From contig OX104122.1 of the NCBI GenBank assembly GCA_944474755.1, positions 26,563,956 through 26,627,955 of the forward strand: DNA of 64,000 nucleotides. The letters are read 5' to 3'. Position 1 is the stretch's first letter. Each line of letters starts with the position of its first letter. The translations under genes were made by a program, and so were the position numbers. This document shows, piece after piece, positions 1-12,532 of the stretch. Source of the DNA: Limnoperna fortunei (taxonomy: Eukaryota; Mollusca; Bivalvia; Mytilida; Modiolidae). The notes beneath the pieces are model-generated. The model was not told the DNA's origin. It searched no databases and saw only the letters and a program-made list of their open reading frames with translations.

Positions 1-2460
1 TTAAATTTTTTAATCAGTCTTTTTATTGGACGAATTTTAAAAGTTACAATTGACGGCTACGTTATTAAAATTAAAACACAAACATCATTCGCTAACAAAA
101 CTGTATTTTTTAACATATTTTTAAAATAAAATGGTCATATCGCTTATCAGTTTGTCGGTGGCCATAACTCTATGAGTTTTTCCGGAAATAGGTACATCTG
201 TTTAATACATTAAGTGCCAATTTCAGAAGATATTTCCTGTGCTAATTACAAATCACAAAAAACCTCTCAATAAATGTGAATTTTTTTTACAGAAGAATTT
301 TTTGCTGTTCTTGTTCTGTTTTGGGTTGGGTTAGGGAGGCAACCTAATCCTAACTCTTTTTTGTTTTTTCTTTCAATTTTACAAATGTATCGTTTTGATA
401 GTTAAATTTGAAACACGTAAATGAAATGATCGCAGTGCTTGGTATCTCCGCCGGACCATGTTTCACAGGGAGATCTGTCTGTTTGTGTATAATACTCCTA
501 ATAAAAACTGCATTTCTTTATCAACATAAAAAATGATAAGATTTCCTTTAAGACGAATTGTAATGGTCGATTGGCCCAAGATTCCTTTTCTAAAGAAATA
601 AGCTCTCCCATTTGATGGGTACAAATATATATAGAGAATTTTATATTTTGGTCAGATTAGAAATGCAGTAAACGGCAAACCCCAGATAGTTATTTAGACA
701 GAAAGTCCACGACATTGACACTGATGCAACAACAACGATTGTAGATTCTTCGTTTAAAATTTATTGTATTTTACTTGATATGAACGTGGGGAAGTAATAA
801 AAAATCAAACGATTTCTTGCAAAAAAATAATGGAAGACCAATCAATTTTACAGTTTTACATAGTTTATACCTCTGTTTTAGTATTTAATATAATATCAGT
901 GATTTGTGGGTTTTTGTTATCTTTTATCTTTGTGGATATGGAACAATATTGAGACGTCGCGGTTAAAAGCCAATTCGTGAGTTAGAAACATCTATCATCA
1001 TATTCTTTTCAATTTTTATATTTTTAAGCTCGGAGTCTGTGAATTGATGCCATAGATGGAAATTGATTTAATTACATAACGAGTGTAGTTTATTGGAATG
1101 TACTGAATATCATGGGAGCATATGATCTCCGTCTTCAAACGATGCGATCGTCTTCAAAACAAAAGCTAATGGACACTTTTTGTGTTTTACGTATAGGTTC
1201 ACAATTATCTGATCCAATCAAAACACTCAACTGTACTATTCATTATTTCTAGTGAAAGAACAAGATGTTAATGGACCCTACTACATAGATTTATTAATTG
1301 TATTATGTTGTTATTGAAAATTGTGCATTGATGCTATTATGGAAGTAACGGACAAAATAACAATTATGCGTTAAACTGAACACTATAAAAATACTAACAT
1401 AAAACATAATTAAAGGAATATTTCAAATTTATGAACAATTGGGCCTGTTTACCAAGCTATTTATGAATGGTGTAAGCAAACCAACCCCAAGTTGTAGAGT
1501 ATATAACATGTTAAGATTTTTGAACGAACTTTACTTTTTTTCATTTTAACGATAATACGGGACAATTTTAACAGTTAATCTTTGATGAAATAATGGAACT
1601 ACTTCAATTTAACGGCGTAATAATACATCATGTGACCAGTGCACGTTAATTCGTATAGCCTGGGTTGCTTCACTTGAATCGACCAATCAATTTCAGCTTA
1701 CAAATCAAATTAAATTTCAACCTGTTACATCCTTAATACTTTAAGCTGGATACTAGATTTCTTACACGTCACGTGTTCATGATACGTTTGACCAAATTAT
1801 AGCGTCAATACAACGATCAGAGGAATAGAATCTGACTAAAACGAATAATCAAACCCTCGCTTTTTTGGCGAGGGTACGAATATAGTCCCATTACTCGTAA
1901 TGTAGCAGAGCGGGAGTGAATCACTCCCGGCACTTTGATGTCCAAACGAAGTTGCATATACAATCAGACGTGGTCGATCTTGATATCCCCATTTTTTTAT
2001 CGGTTCCGTGTTGAAAATCGGTCATTATTGATACATGATGATAGTTATTGCCGTTTTTAAAAACCCGCTGTGCGTTGTGTATTAATTAACATTCGTGTCT
2101 CTTTTTAATTACGTTTACTACATGAAAAACATTGAGAAACCCGAAACTGAATGGCGTGTTGCATCTTGGGTAATACATATGTAAATTACTGGATTCTTAC
2201 TACGAAATGGTTGTTATAGTATGCAAATTAGCACGTTGATAATGAAATTAGGTCACATTATCCATATACGGAAAAATATTTTCCACGTGCATCTTCAAGG
2301 ACCAAAAAAAGAAATTTCTTCAATAAAGATTGTTTCCCGTTAGTTTCGCAATGTCTAAAGCTTTAAGAACGTAAAGAAGATGAATATTATGTTTAGAATT
2401 TTGTATAAATAGACCGATGTTAGAATTTTTTATTTGCTACATTGCGAGCAATAGGACTGA
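1..2460. other. No gene seen
   Basis: AT-rich sequence with stops in all frames. A small stem-loop cluster at 1850-1942 (CCCTCGCTTTTTTGGCGAGG and CGGGAGTGAATCACTCCCG) is the only structure; its first stem resembles the end of the 23.5-kb TIR element. Confidence 0.7.
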
Positions 2461-2462
2461 AT

Positions 2463-2530
2463 ACTGCCGTTAATCCGACAAATCACAAAACTAACTTCGG
2501 ATTATAACGGCAGTAAAATTCGGCCGAAGA
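2463..2530. mobile_element. Isolated end of the 23.5-kb TIR element family
   Basis: TAATCCGACAAATCACAAAA, CTAACTTCGGATTATAACGG and TAAAATTCGGCC match the ends at 23530-23590 and 25395-25460. Confidence 0.75.
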
Positions 2531-2702
2531 ATCTGACCAGAATAAAGCTGACTCGCACTTACCGCTCTTTATTTTTTTTTCACATATTACAATTATCTGC
2601 TTTTAAAGTTGTTTTTAGAACAAATCTGAAAAGTTTTATAGGTAAATTATGAATATTCGTTAAGTGCTAACATTCAAATATAATAATATTTGTATTGTAG
2701 GT

Positions 2703-3107
2703 ACCACTGGAACCATACCGTTAGCGTTCACAGTGCTTGACCCTTAGAGCTGCCCAGCACTTCCCCAGGTGGCGGATAGGGACGCCTCTCGTTGATGCGT
2801 TGTCAGGTCGTAATATGGATTGCCTGATTGCAAGGACCTTGGTGAGTAACACGTTTGGAGAGTGCCACTTTCCTTGCACGAAAAAGACCCCTTCTGTAGA
2901 TGTCAATAACAATAGGCTCGCTGTTGGCTAAATTTTACGTCCATACGCATAGTCCTTACTTTGCCCAGTGCAGTCAAAACTGTTTGCCCTTTGGTCTATC
3001 TTTCCCTAAATGATTTATTGCTTGTTAACTTGTTCTCGTTCAGAATATAGTTAGAATACTGCTTGATGAACGTAAAGCCAACTTCCAATCAATCAATTCT
3101 TATTGTA
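2703..3107 (+). mobile_element. SINE-like element, family 2, decayed
   Basis: It reads forward: GCTGCCCAGCACTTCCCCAG, then GAGAGTGCCACTTTCC, TTGTTAACTTGTTCTCGTTC and a CCAATCAATCAATT tail. The two overlapping open frames here (63-64 codons) are accidental. Confidence 0.7.
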
Positions 3108-3904
3108 TAACGAAGATTTGGTACCTTACCCGATTTATATTTAAGTCAGTGTAAAATTTACTCGAACTAAACTGTCACAAATACAATAAACCAAGATAGA
3201 AAACAGAAATAAAAAACTTAAATTTCAAAACATAACGACTAGTAGTCTTGTTATTAACTGCGAAACACCAAAAGTATCCCATCTTGATGTATACACAAAG
3301 AAGTGAACTGTTACTATATACCAAATCTAAAGTACACATTCATTATTTGATAATGGTTGGTTCCTGTGGCAATTGCATCATTTGTAAATATAATTAGGTG
3401 GGTCTGTTTTTAATTTTATTGCCTTACAATCCCGAAAATGATAGGATTTAATCAAATTAGTGTGACAACTGTAATTTATAAATGAGTGATTATCATGTCA
3501 TCGTTATTACATTATTGTATCTTCACCCGCAGTTTGCCAACATTGAAATATTTTATAAATTTATTTCCGACATGTTGATAGAATGGTAGAAACGATATTA
3601 ATTGTCAAGTTTATTCAAATTGCTGTTTACGATAATAGATGCGCCTTCGTTGCATTCGAGATATGTTACTAATTGCACATTAATAAATTTCACTTGTTAA
3701 TGTTTCTTTGACGGTCAAAGTTCACAAACATCAAACTAATCGATTCTTTTTATAGTCAGATAAAATACTTATAAAAAACTAAGATGTATGAGTATAGTAC
3801 CTGTGCTATTTTTGTATCGTCCCATCAGCAGTTAATTATGCTTTTAGTTATTCTAAAATAATTTACTTTGCTTTGTAAGCTGAAATCTGATTGACCAATT
3901 CAAA

Positions 3905-4436
3905 TAGATTGATTGATTGATTGATTAATGGTGTTTAACGCCCGAGCAGCAATATTTCAGCTATATTCAGGCGATGAACATGAAATGGATGATAAAAGGA
4001 ACATGAAATGATGATGAATGAAAATGGAATGGGACACAAGGAAAAATAGGGGTAACGGATTTTAGATTGCCACTGGCAAATGGGAGGATGGATAGGGTCG
4101 CGGGCAATTTAGCCTCCTGTAGCGGGATCGAAATCCCTACTCATAGCGAATACTACAGCAGCGTTCTTTAACGTGCGAGGAACGTGGCATTTTTCCGAAC
4201 ACGGTGCACTAATATGGTTTGCGGTCAGGTTTTCCGTATTATGGCCTGACAACCCCAGCTTGCCAGGGGTACCCCATTCAACCACCTGGGGCACACATCC
4301 CAGTCGGTCTTTAGGCAAACCGACCTGACACGCCGGTCAGGGTACTGGGCGCTATTTAGTCGCCTTTTACGACAAGCTAGCGCGACTGCGGTCTATTCTT
4401 TTAGCCACCCGGATCCCACACGGGGCCCAATTCAAA
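3905..4436 (-). mobile_element. SINE-like element, family 2, longest copy
   Basis: It reads on the minus strand. The 3' end (low coordinate) is ATATAGCTGAAATATTGCTG then GGGCGTTAAACACCATTAAT and an (AATC)n tail. The 5' part starts GGGCCCCGTGTGGGATCC near 4428. The 3' tail is almost the same as that of the tRNA-type SINE here. It has no protein of its own. Confidence 0.75.
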
Positions 4437-5123
4437 CAGGGAAACCCATATTATACGATATAACTTGCGTTCGTCACATGACCTAATCCTACGCCGTTAA
4501 AATTCAAATAGCGTCATGACGTCATTGCTATTTTTACCGTTAAAATTGTCAAGATTTATAGTTAAAACTCAATTATAGTGTATATTTAAAATTTGCTAAC
4601 GGGTTGTAATCTATAACATGTTTGGTTCTGTTTATACCATTTAAGAGTAAAAGATATAAAAACCATGTTATATCGTTTAAACTGTTCTGACATTTGAAGT
4701 ATTTTTTAAGAAAATTTTAATATACAGAGACGTAATAAATACGAAACATGATGACAAAGCAAGAAAACTCACGAACAGTCAACAAACAATAAAAACCTTT
4801 ATCTAAAATTAAGAATGTATTTAGTCAAAATCTGAAAAATATCGATTGATACAACCTGTGTGATAAAAAACATTGTATCATCTATATATGTGATACAAGA
4901 TGAACTTTTGTCTGAACTAATTCTTGACGTCACAATGAATGATATAACCAATGAATGATTCGTTGAATGACTTTCATTCTATGAATGAAATATGACGTCA
5001 TAATGCGTGTGACGTTAGGGGGCTATATTTTATAAACAAATGCTTCGTTGAATGTTAAATTTTAAATTGTAAACATTCAGTTTTATTCTGCCCTTTTTAT
5101 ACTTCTTAATTTTAGATAAACTT

Positions 5124-5282
5124 ATTACATACATTTAAGTGTAGGTACAACTACCTGTATTACGTCTCGACAGTTGCATACATTCCGCATCACAACTCGA
5201 CGCTGCGCGTCTCGTAGTGATACGAATGTACAACTGTCTTGACGTGATACAAGTAGTTGTACCTACACATAATGTATGTAAT
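5124..5282. mobile_element. Palindromic MITE, 159 bp
   Basis: ATTACATACATTTAAGTGTA at the left pairs with ACACATAATGTATGTAAT at the right, and the pairing continues inward through GTACAACTA/TAGTTGTAC and GACAGTTG/CAACTGTC. The loop holds a CGACGCTGCGCGTCTCG hairpin. Confidence 0.8.
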
Positions 5283-5455
5283 GTGTATATAACAAAAACT
5301 AAAATCAATACGAAGTTACGAACCCTGTGAAAGGGTGATCATAGGTGTTCCGGAAGGGGGAACATAGCCTTTATAAATCTCCGACCCTTTAATATAAGCT
5401 GCTGTTAAATACGGCGGATGCAAGATTGTTTCGAACATTCTAACTTAGAATAGAA

Positions 5456-5562
5456 GCCTCGGTGGCCGATTGGTTAAGGTAGTTCGTCCACTGTTGACTG
5501 TCAACACTGAGTTTGCGGGTTCAAGTCTCGCTGCGGACAGGGCGCGCTCGACTTATTCAGCT
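5456..5562 (+). mobile_element. tRNA-type SINE, head only
   Basis: GCCTCGGTGGCCGATTGGTT (A box region) and GCGGGTTCAAGTCTCGC (B box region) identify the tRNA-Ser/Leu-like head. It ends soon after, without core or tail. Confidence 0.8.
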
Positions 5563-5880
5563 GTTATTGTAATATTTGAAAAACATTCTGCCATTAAATG
5601 CAACCAGTCTTCACTTTATGATATATTGGATGTTCTACACTAAGCATAAACCGTCTAATTTTCTGTAAATTCAGATTAACTCGAACTCGATACCGTATTT
5701 GCATAAGAAGATAAATGTTAAGATGTTTCATCAGTAAATGTATACTCAAGATATCCGGCTGAATCTGTTTTTATTTATTGACGCTCCTACTAGGGCTGAT
5801 TGCATCGTGAATGTTTTGAGTTTTTTTCACATAAATTAGACATATGTCAACGGTTCTCATCCCCACCCACCCACCCCCCA

Positions 5881-6228
5881 TTTTAAAGGTTCTGGATCCC
5901 CATTTTAAAGGTTCTGGACCCCAATGTTAAAGGTTCTGGATCCCATTTTAAAGAGTCTGAACCCCAATGTTAAAGGTTCTGGACCCCAGTTTAAAGGTTC
6001 TGGACCCCAATGTTAAAGGTTTTGGACCCCATGTTAAAGGTTTTGGAATCCCCATGTTAAAGGTTCTGGATCCCATGTTGAAGGTTCTGGACCCCATGTT
6101 GAAGGTTCTGTATTCCTCACGTTAAAGGTTCTGGACCCCATGTTGAAGGTACTGGACCCCATGTTAAAGGTTCTGGACCCCCATGTTAAAGTTTCTGGAC
6201 CCCATGTTAAAGGTTCTGGACCCCATTA
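5881..6228 (+). repeat. Minisatellite, about 22-bp unit
   Basis: About 16 imperfect copies of TTAAAGGTTCTGGACCCCATG. No open frame persists through it. Unit length varies by one to three bases. Confidence 0.92.
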
Positions 6229-6527
6229 CCTAGGTTTTAAACACTTTATTTGCTACATTTATTAATTATGTTATTTGTTATGGCACGTTATAAGAACAGG
6301 TTAAACATAGAATTTAATAATAAATGGTATCTTGACAACACCAGTAGTGCGAACAATCTCATCTGTTATTTCCATAGTGGAACTTTATATTCCAGTTTAC
6401 AACGGTATCAAATTAATGCAAAAGTTATATTTATTATGTACAGCATCTGTATGATAAATATTGTAATATACATACTAGATGTGATCATCGTATTTAAGAT
6501 GTTGAGTGCTGCCAAGAAAAAATCGGC

Positions 6528-6768
6528 GCCTCGGTGGCCGAGTGGTTATGGTAGTTCGTCTATTATTGATCACGTGGTCTGTCAACACTGAGGTTGTGGG
6601 TTCGAGTCTGACTGCGGCAGGGTGTACTCAACTCCAATCTGAATTGACAAGGTTTTCCTACCGCAGACCCGGGGTTTTCTCCGGGTACTCTGGCTTCCTC
6701 CCGCCAAAAAAAAAAGTTGAAAAATTGCTGAAAGTGGCGGTAAACACCAACGAACGAAACCAAACCAA
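6528..6768 (+). mobile_element. tRNA-type SINE, near full length
   Basis: Head GCCTCGGTGGCCGAGTGGTT with B box GGTTCGAGTCT; core GGTTTTCTCCGGGTACTC; tail GAAAAATTGCTGAAAGTGGC then a CAAA-rich end. It resembles the MetaSINE-type central domain (from memory, not aligned). Confidence 0.85.
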
Positions 6769-7276
6769 GAAAAATCATAGTGAAGTGACATATTGAATAC
6801 TTGGTAACAGAGTCAAACGTGTTAATTTGGAGAGGATATTTATAGGACTGTAGCCTGCTATCCAATCCTTTTCAGTTATTATTCTGAATAAAATATGTTT
6901 AAATCAAATCAAGCGTGTTAATTGCATACAGAAAAAATTTCGCCCTTTTCCTTTTGGTTATGTGATTAACTACATATAGAGCAACGCGTTTTTCGTTTTT
7001 TCTAAAAACCTTTTAGTTAAGTATAAAATAGGTTTACTATTTGTAACAGGTTGTACTTGTTACATTTTCTTTATTGTTTCATTTTGTTATTTTGGGTAAT
7101 TAATACAACAGTAAGATATAATTCATCTTTTTTTTTCAGAACGCCAAATAGACGCGGGTTTTAATGATGAAGGTAACGGTGATTATGCAAGTGAATTACC
7201 TTTAAGCAAGCAGTGACATGCGGTTTGTGTATGAAAAAGACGCTTTGGGGGTTTGTTTGCTATGGCACATTAGGGC

Positions 7277-7424
7277 TAGTCCGAGAATCCTCTGCCGTCC
7301 AACGCTTTTTGTTTTGTTTTTTTTTTTTTTGCGTGGGACGCAAAAAAAAGGCGTTGGACGGCAGAGGTTTTTTGCGTGGGACGCAAACAAAAAAGGCGTT
7401 GGACGGCAGAGGATTCTTGGACTA
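7277..7424. mobile_element. hAT-like MITE, 148 bp, with 8-bp target duplication
   Basis: Flanked by ATTAGGGC at 7269-7276 and 7425-7432. Ends TAGTCCGAGAATCCTCTGCC and its inverse; the inside repeats GCGTTGGACGGCAGAGG twice with GCGTGGGACGCAAA between. The 8-bp duplication fits the hAT superfamily (inference). Related ends occur at 49.4/51.4 kb and beside the gap at 28.9 kb. Confidence 0.88.
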
Positions 7425-7537
7425 ATTAGGGCCTGCATAGCTATTTTCCTAACATTCTCCAGGTTCCTGTAGGATCCGGTAGGATCTCGCAGGTCGAGAT
7501 TAATAGGTTCTTTCGTACGTTTTTGGGAAAGACCGGT

Positions 7538-7636
7538 TGATCTTTCACTCGTGATAGAAATTTTATTTCTTTTCGCGAGTGGAGCGCAGCGAAACGAGCC
7601 AAAAGACATACAAATTTCAATCACGAGTGAAAGATC
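7538..7636. mobile_element. Hairpin element, about 99 bp
   Basis: TGATCTTTCACTCGTGAT at the left is matched exactly inverted at the right (ATCACGAGTGAAAGATCA). Confidence 0.75.
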
Positions 7637-8545
7637 ACACGTTTGAAAGTACCTATTTCTTCCGTAAACCAACAACTTTCACATCGCTATAACCTATAGA
7701 CTCTCCATTGTTTTAGACTCCATTGTCTATGACGTCCAATCAGAACGCCGGAAACAAGAACGTCAAACAAGAACGTTGTTATGCTTCCAGAAATCGGTCA
7801 TTTACGGAAGAATTCATCGTTAATACTCTGACATGATATACAATGGTGTCAACTTCATATACATAAAAGACGATTTATACTGGTTTATGATCTGTTTTTT
7901 TAGCATTTATTGAAATATTGCCTCGGTACCAGTTTGTAGATTCTTTATTGCTATTAAAATTTAAAGATAACTTTTGTAGGTAATTGTTGATCCTTTCTAA
8001 GCTGATTTTAAGATAACCATCAAGATAAAATAGAATGCTTTGTGTAAATCTGTTAGCTTAATTTAAAAGGGTAATTCAATACACAGCGCCATATTTCAAC
8101 ACAAACAGGTTTAAATTATATAATTATATTTTATATTTAATATAATTATGATATTAGCTATCACAAGCACTTAGCAGCGATGTCCCAACGGAATGAGTTA
8201 TTGAAAAAAACTTAAATTTATCCCAGAGATATAATCAGTCGTTCGTATAAAGTATAAATACCCAATCAATTATACGTTGGTTTAGTGTAAATAAATATTT
8301 ACGATATTTGAATTAAAGTGCATTTGTATCGACTTAAACACGTGTTGATGACCGATGATTCATAGACGAGAAAACACAATTTCGTGCTTCCAAGACGTAT
8401 CAAGGTCTATACTCTAAGCAATATCGACATGAGCATACATGTTTTATTTAAAGTTGAATATAAGTAAGAAATCTAACATGAGCTATGTAGAAATTTAAAC
8501 CGACTATTAACAATAAAAAACATATCAATGCAGGCATTCATAGCA

Positions 8546-9423
8546 ATCGCATTCATATGACATATATCACATGACATATAAAAGCACAATCACATGACAT
8601 TTAGTACGGTTCAATCACATGACATTTAAAAACACAATCACATGACATTTAGTACGGTTCAATCACATGACATTTAGTACGGTTCAATCACATGACATAT
8701 AAAAGCACAATCACATGACATTTAGTACGGCACAACCATATGAGTCAACATTTAATAAAGCACAATCACATGACATTTAGTACGGCACAACCATATGACA
8801 TTTAATAAAGCACAATCACATGACATTTAATACGGTACAATCATATGACATTTAAAAGCACAATCACATGACATTTACTAAAACACAATCACATGACATT
8901 TACTAAAGCACAATCATATGACATTTACTAAAGCACAATCACATGACATTTAGTATGGCACAATCACATGACAATTAGTACGACACAATCATATGACATT
9001 TACTAAAGCACAATCACATGACATTTACTAAAGCACAATCACATGACATTTACTAAAGCACAATCACATGACATTTACTAAAGCACAATCACATGACATT
9101 TAGTATGGCACAATCACATGACAATTAGTACGACACAATCATATGACATTTACTAAAGCACAATCACATGACATTTACTAAAGCACAATCACATGACATT
9201 TACGAAAGCACAATCACATGACATTTACTGAAGCACAATCACATGACATTTAGTATGGCACAATCACATGACAATTAGTACGACACAATCATATGACATT
9301 TAGTACGGCTCAATCATATGACATTAAGTATGGCATTAGGTTAAACGATGACTGATACATACATGATATTTAGTGCGACGCCATCATATGACTTTTAGTA
9401 AGCCACAATCACATGACATATAC
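8546..9423 (+). repeat. Satellite, about 25-bp unit
   Basis: More than 30 copies of CACAATCACATGACATTTA plus a variable 5-7 base link (CTAAAG, GTACGG, GTATGG). Link variants recur in the same order (for example at about 8940-8990, 9100-9150 and 9250-9300), showing higher-order amplification of several-unit blocks. Confidence 0.93.
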
Positions 9424-10132
9424 TACAACATCACACTGTACAACACGATAACGCAAGAGAAATGTTGATGCAGATTTATTCTCCCTTCTGCGTGTGTTTC
9501 TCTGTAAAGCATATTTATATCAATGTTACACGCAGAGGTTTTTTGTGTAATGTGCAGCTATAATGTTGTAATATAGTAATAAAGTTTTATGTCAATATTT
9601 TGTTCAAATCAAACATGAACAGCGTATATTTTAGACCAAAATAGTGTTATCTGCTGTACTTTTCATGCGTGGCTTGGAGAATGTATTATAATATGCATAA
9701 TAAAACGTTTCGATCCTTGAATATGTGTTTTTTTTTCTTTTTGCATACAGTACTTGAGATTGAAAACGCAACACCTTTTATCAATCCGTCAGCGGATTCC
9801 TAAATCCGTCAGCGATCAGTTATCAATCAGTCAGATCAGTCAAATCGTTCCCAATCCGTCAGATCGTTCCCAATCCGTCAGATCGTTCCCAATCCGTCCA
9901 TCCGTCAATTGACGGATTCGGAACGATTTGACTGATCTGACGGATCGATTTGGACCTGATCGCTCCAATCCGTCCATTCAACTTCCGGTTAGTGAAATCA
10001 ATATTTCGAAATGTGAAAATTCGTTTCACTCGCAAATATTAGTATACAAATGTCAACTGTTATGTCCTCATGTATGGCTCGTTTAACCTAATAATAAGGC
10101 TAAAACAGATCTAAGTTATAAATAATACGAAT

Positions 10133-10560
10133 TGAAATTCCCCCGTTATATATGCATCTGTGACGAAATATAAACATCACATAGTGTCATTTTATTAACA
10201 AAATAATTTTAAAAAAAAACACACGCACACACAATGACTTAAAACAAATTGACCTCGCGTGCAAAGGCGTACGTCTCGTATTTGTCTTTGAATTTTTTAA
10301 AGCGGAAAAAGTCGAGTCTAAAGTTATAAATCATAAATGGAAATTTCACCAATATATAACTAATGCATCTGTGACGGAATATAAACATCACATAGTGCAA
10401 TTTTATTTAAAAAAAAAGAAATGAAAAAAAAAAAAAAAAAACACACACACACAATGAATTAAAAAAAAATATTTGACCTCGCGTGACAAGGCGTACATCG
10501 CGTATTTGACTTCGAAATTTGTTAAAGCGGAAAAAGCGCGAAAGACAAAGGCGGAATAGT
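10133..10560 (+). repeat. Direct duplication of about 210 bp inside the large element
   Basis: ATGCATCTGTGACGAAATAT at about 10152 recurs at about 10363 as ATGCATCTGTGACGGAATAT, followed in both by ATAAACATCACATAGTG, poly-A, (CA)n and TGACCTCGCGTG. The inverted copy at 20.4-20.6 kb has the block once. Confidence 0.82.
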
Positions 10561-10607
10561 AACTTTTATTTCACGTCGCGCTTTCACGTTAGCATTATTA
10601 AGGTCTT

Positions 10608-11672
10608 TCCCCCTTTCCAAGGGAAAGACCTTCTTGTCTTTCTTATGATTATTATTATTATTTTTCTTCTTCCGCGGAGGTTTGCCAAAAAGTGTCTGGA
10701 CGTATCATTTCGATACTTGGTAACATCAATCGGTCATATCCGGAGATGACATGGCTCATGCTTTTAGACCGATCTATTTTTAGTAACAGAGTTATCTGCC
10801 CCAACACGAAAACCCTTGTTAGCAGATAAACTCAGAAACCGTAACCGATTCTTAAAATCTGAAGTGTACAAAATGTCGCTGGTCCTATGGCGATGATTTG
10901 TCATGCAAATTTTTTTTTCCAATCGACTTCCTGTTTACGCGTTTTTGACCTGAAAAATGTCGCAACGCGTCAAAATTTTTTTCTCAAAAACCGTAAGTCC
11001 TAGAGACTTGGGACCACCACCATTGATCCTAAGTGACATATGTTACATTTAAAAATGTCAAGGTCAAAGGTCAAAAGTCAAGGTCAAAGGTCACCATAGG
11101 TTTTGTTAGCACTATATCTCGCAAACCATAAAAGATAGAAGCAGACAATAAATGGAAAAAATACTCCACTTATTGAGACCTTCATTTGGTACATTTGACC
11201 GAAAGCTGTGCGATGGACCATTTTTGAGTTACTGCCCTTGACGCGTTTCGGTTAATCGGTTTTTTGGTTAAAACTTGAAAACGGTTAGAGATAATATAGT
11301 AAACAAATAGGTTAAACATGATCAGTAGGAAAAGAGCTTCAATTTGTGCCAAAGGTCAAAGGTCATAGGTCAAGGTCATACCCTAGCAACAAGGTGACCG
11401 TTATAAAAAGTCCTAAGCAACTATATATTTTTAGAATCAGAATGATGTTCTTTACAGAAATATGTCATTTCATGACCGGAAGTGGCCTTTTGTCCCTAGC
11501 AACCGAATGAAAGTCCTTAACAACCATATATTTTTTGGCTCGGGACCACTTTCTTTACTCAAATAATTCATTTTTATGACTGGAAGTGACATTTTGTGCT
11601 ATAGCAAGACACAAAATCCCATAGCATCACCTAACTTTTCTTACTTAAGAGGAACAGTGGGAAAGACCTTCT
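10608..11672. repeat. Dispersed repeat flanked by a 14-bp direct repeat
   Basis: GGGAAAGACCTTCT occurs at 10621 and again at 11659. Between them is a non-coding stretch with TTATGATTATTATTATTATT and runs of CAAAGGTCA/TCAAGGTCA. This block is absent from the inverted copy of the host element, so it arrived later. Its class is not clear. Confidence 0.55.
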
Positions 11673-11804
11673 CATTTGTTCTCAGAACAAATGGCATTTT
11701 ATTTGTATGTATGATTGAAGTTAGTATAACACTATTTTCAAACATTATATTAGTCTATTTAATATGGCATGGCGTCGAGTGTTTATAAGGAAGAGCTGCA
11801 GTAC

Positions 11805-11960
11805 CCAACGAAACAGCAGACCTTCGACAGGAAAACTGGTTCTCTTTGCAAATTTAAGGATGAGTCGAGCACACCCTCTCGCTGTAAGGGTCGAACAGAC
11901 AACTCGGTGATCAATACTAGATTACTGCTACCTTAACCACCGCGGTCGAGGTATTTTATT
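11805..11960 (-). mobile_element. tRNA-type SINE, decayed, inverted twin of 20116-20360
   Basis: Minus strand: CGCGGTGGTTAAGGTAGCAG, GTGTGCTCGACTCATCC, TTTTCCTGTCGAAGGTC. It corresponds base by base, inverted, to the copy at 20.1 kb. Confidence 0.7.
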
Positions 11961-12360
11961 ATAAACGCGTTAAAAGATCATTTGTCGTGGTTTGATCAGA
12001 TTTCTCTTTGTACCACAATTCCTAAGAATTCCGGTGTATAATACTGAGAAAGATTTACGACAAAAGCGAATATATCTATTTATATATTTTATTCACTATC
12101 TAATTGTGTCACATGAATTTACACAGAATTAAATGTCAAATAAAGAATAAACGCGTTTGTATATAGAAGCTTAGGAGTTAAAGACGCAAACATGTAAGCC
12201 TAATTTTAAAATCAATTGTGCTTTCGCATTTTAGCCGTCACAATTTGTTTATTTTACGATGTTATAGTCATTCAATATTTAATGATATATAAGTATAAAT
12301 GGTTTCCTTTAAATTCGGAAGTGTTTGAAATTAGTTACTATGTATCACGTTTTTTGGGAA

Positions 12361-12384
12361 AGGGGGGGGGTGGGGGGGGGGGGG
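12361..12384 (+). repeat. Poly-G tract
   Basis: A run of G interrupted by one T. Another run, of about 18 G with a T, is at 33896-33914. Long G runs are often mis-sequenced. Confidence 0.9.
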
Positions 12385-12532
12385 CTGGTGGTTCAGGACA
12401 TAATAGAATTGCCGCGAACCATAGTGACGTGATTAGAGAGTACTTGCACGATAAGGATCTCTTTTGTAGATTTCGAAAAGGAGAAGGCTTAAAATTATCC
12501 GCCCATACCCATACCACTTATTTTTCCAGTTG

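Noticed and set aside
6528..6620. Functional tRNA-Ser or tRNA-Leu gene
   Set aside because: A and B boxes are present, but the acceptor stem does not pair and SINE core and tail follow; all such sites are SINE heads.
7202..7675. 157-codon minus-strand frame
   Set aside because: It runs through the hAT-like MITE and a hairpin element; the repeated peptide words come from the inverted DNA repeat.
8546..9423. CRISPR array
   Set aside because: Short links, not unique spacers, and a eukaryotic setting; it is a satellite.
10608..11672. LTR retrotransposon based on the 14-bp direct repeat at both ends
   Set aside because: The direct repeats are far too short for LTRs, and no primer-binding site or gag-pol reading is present.
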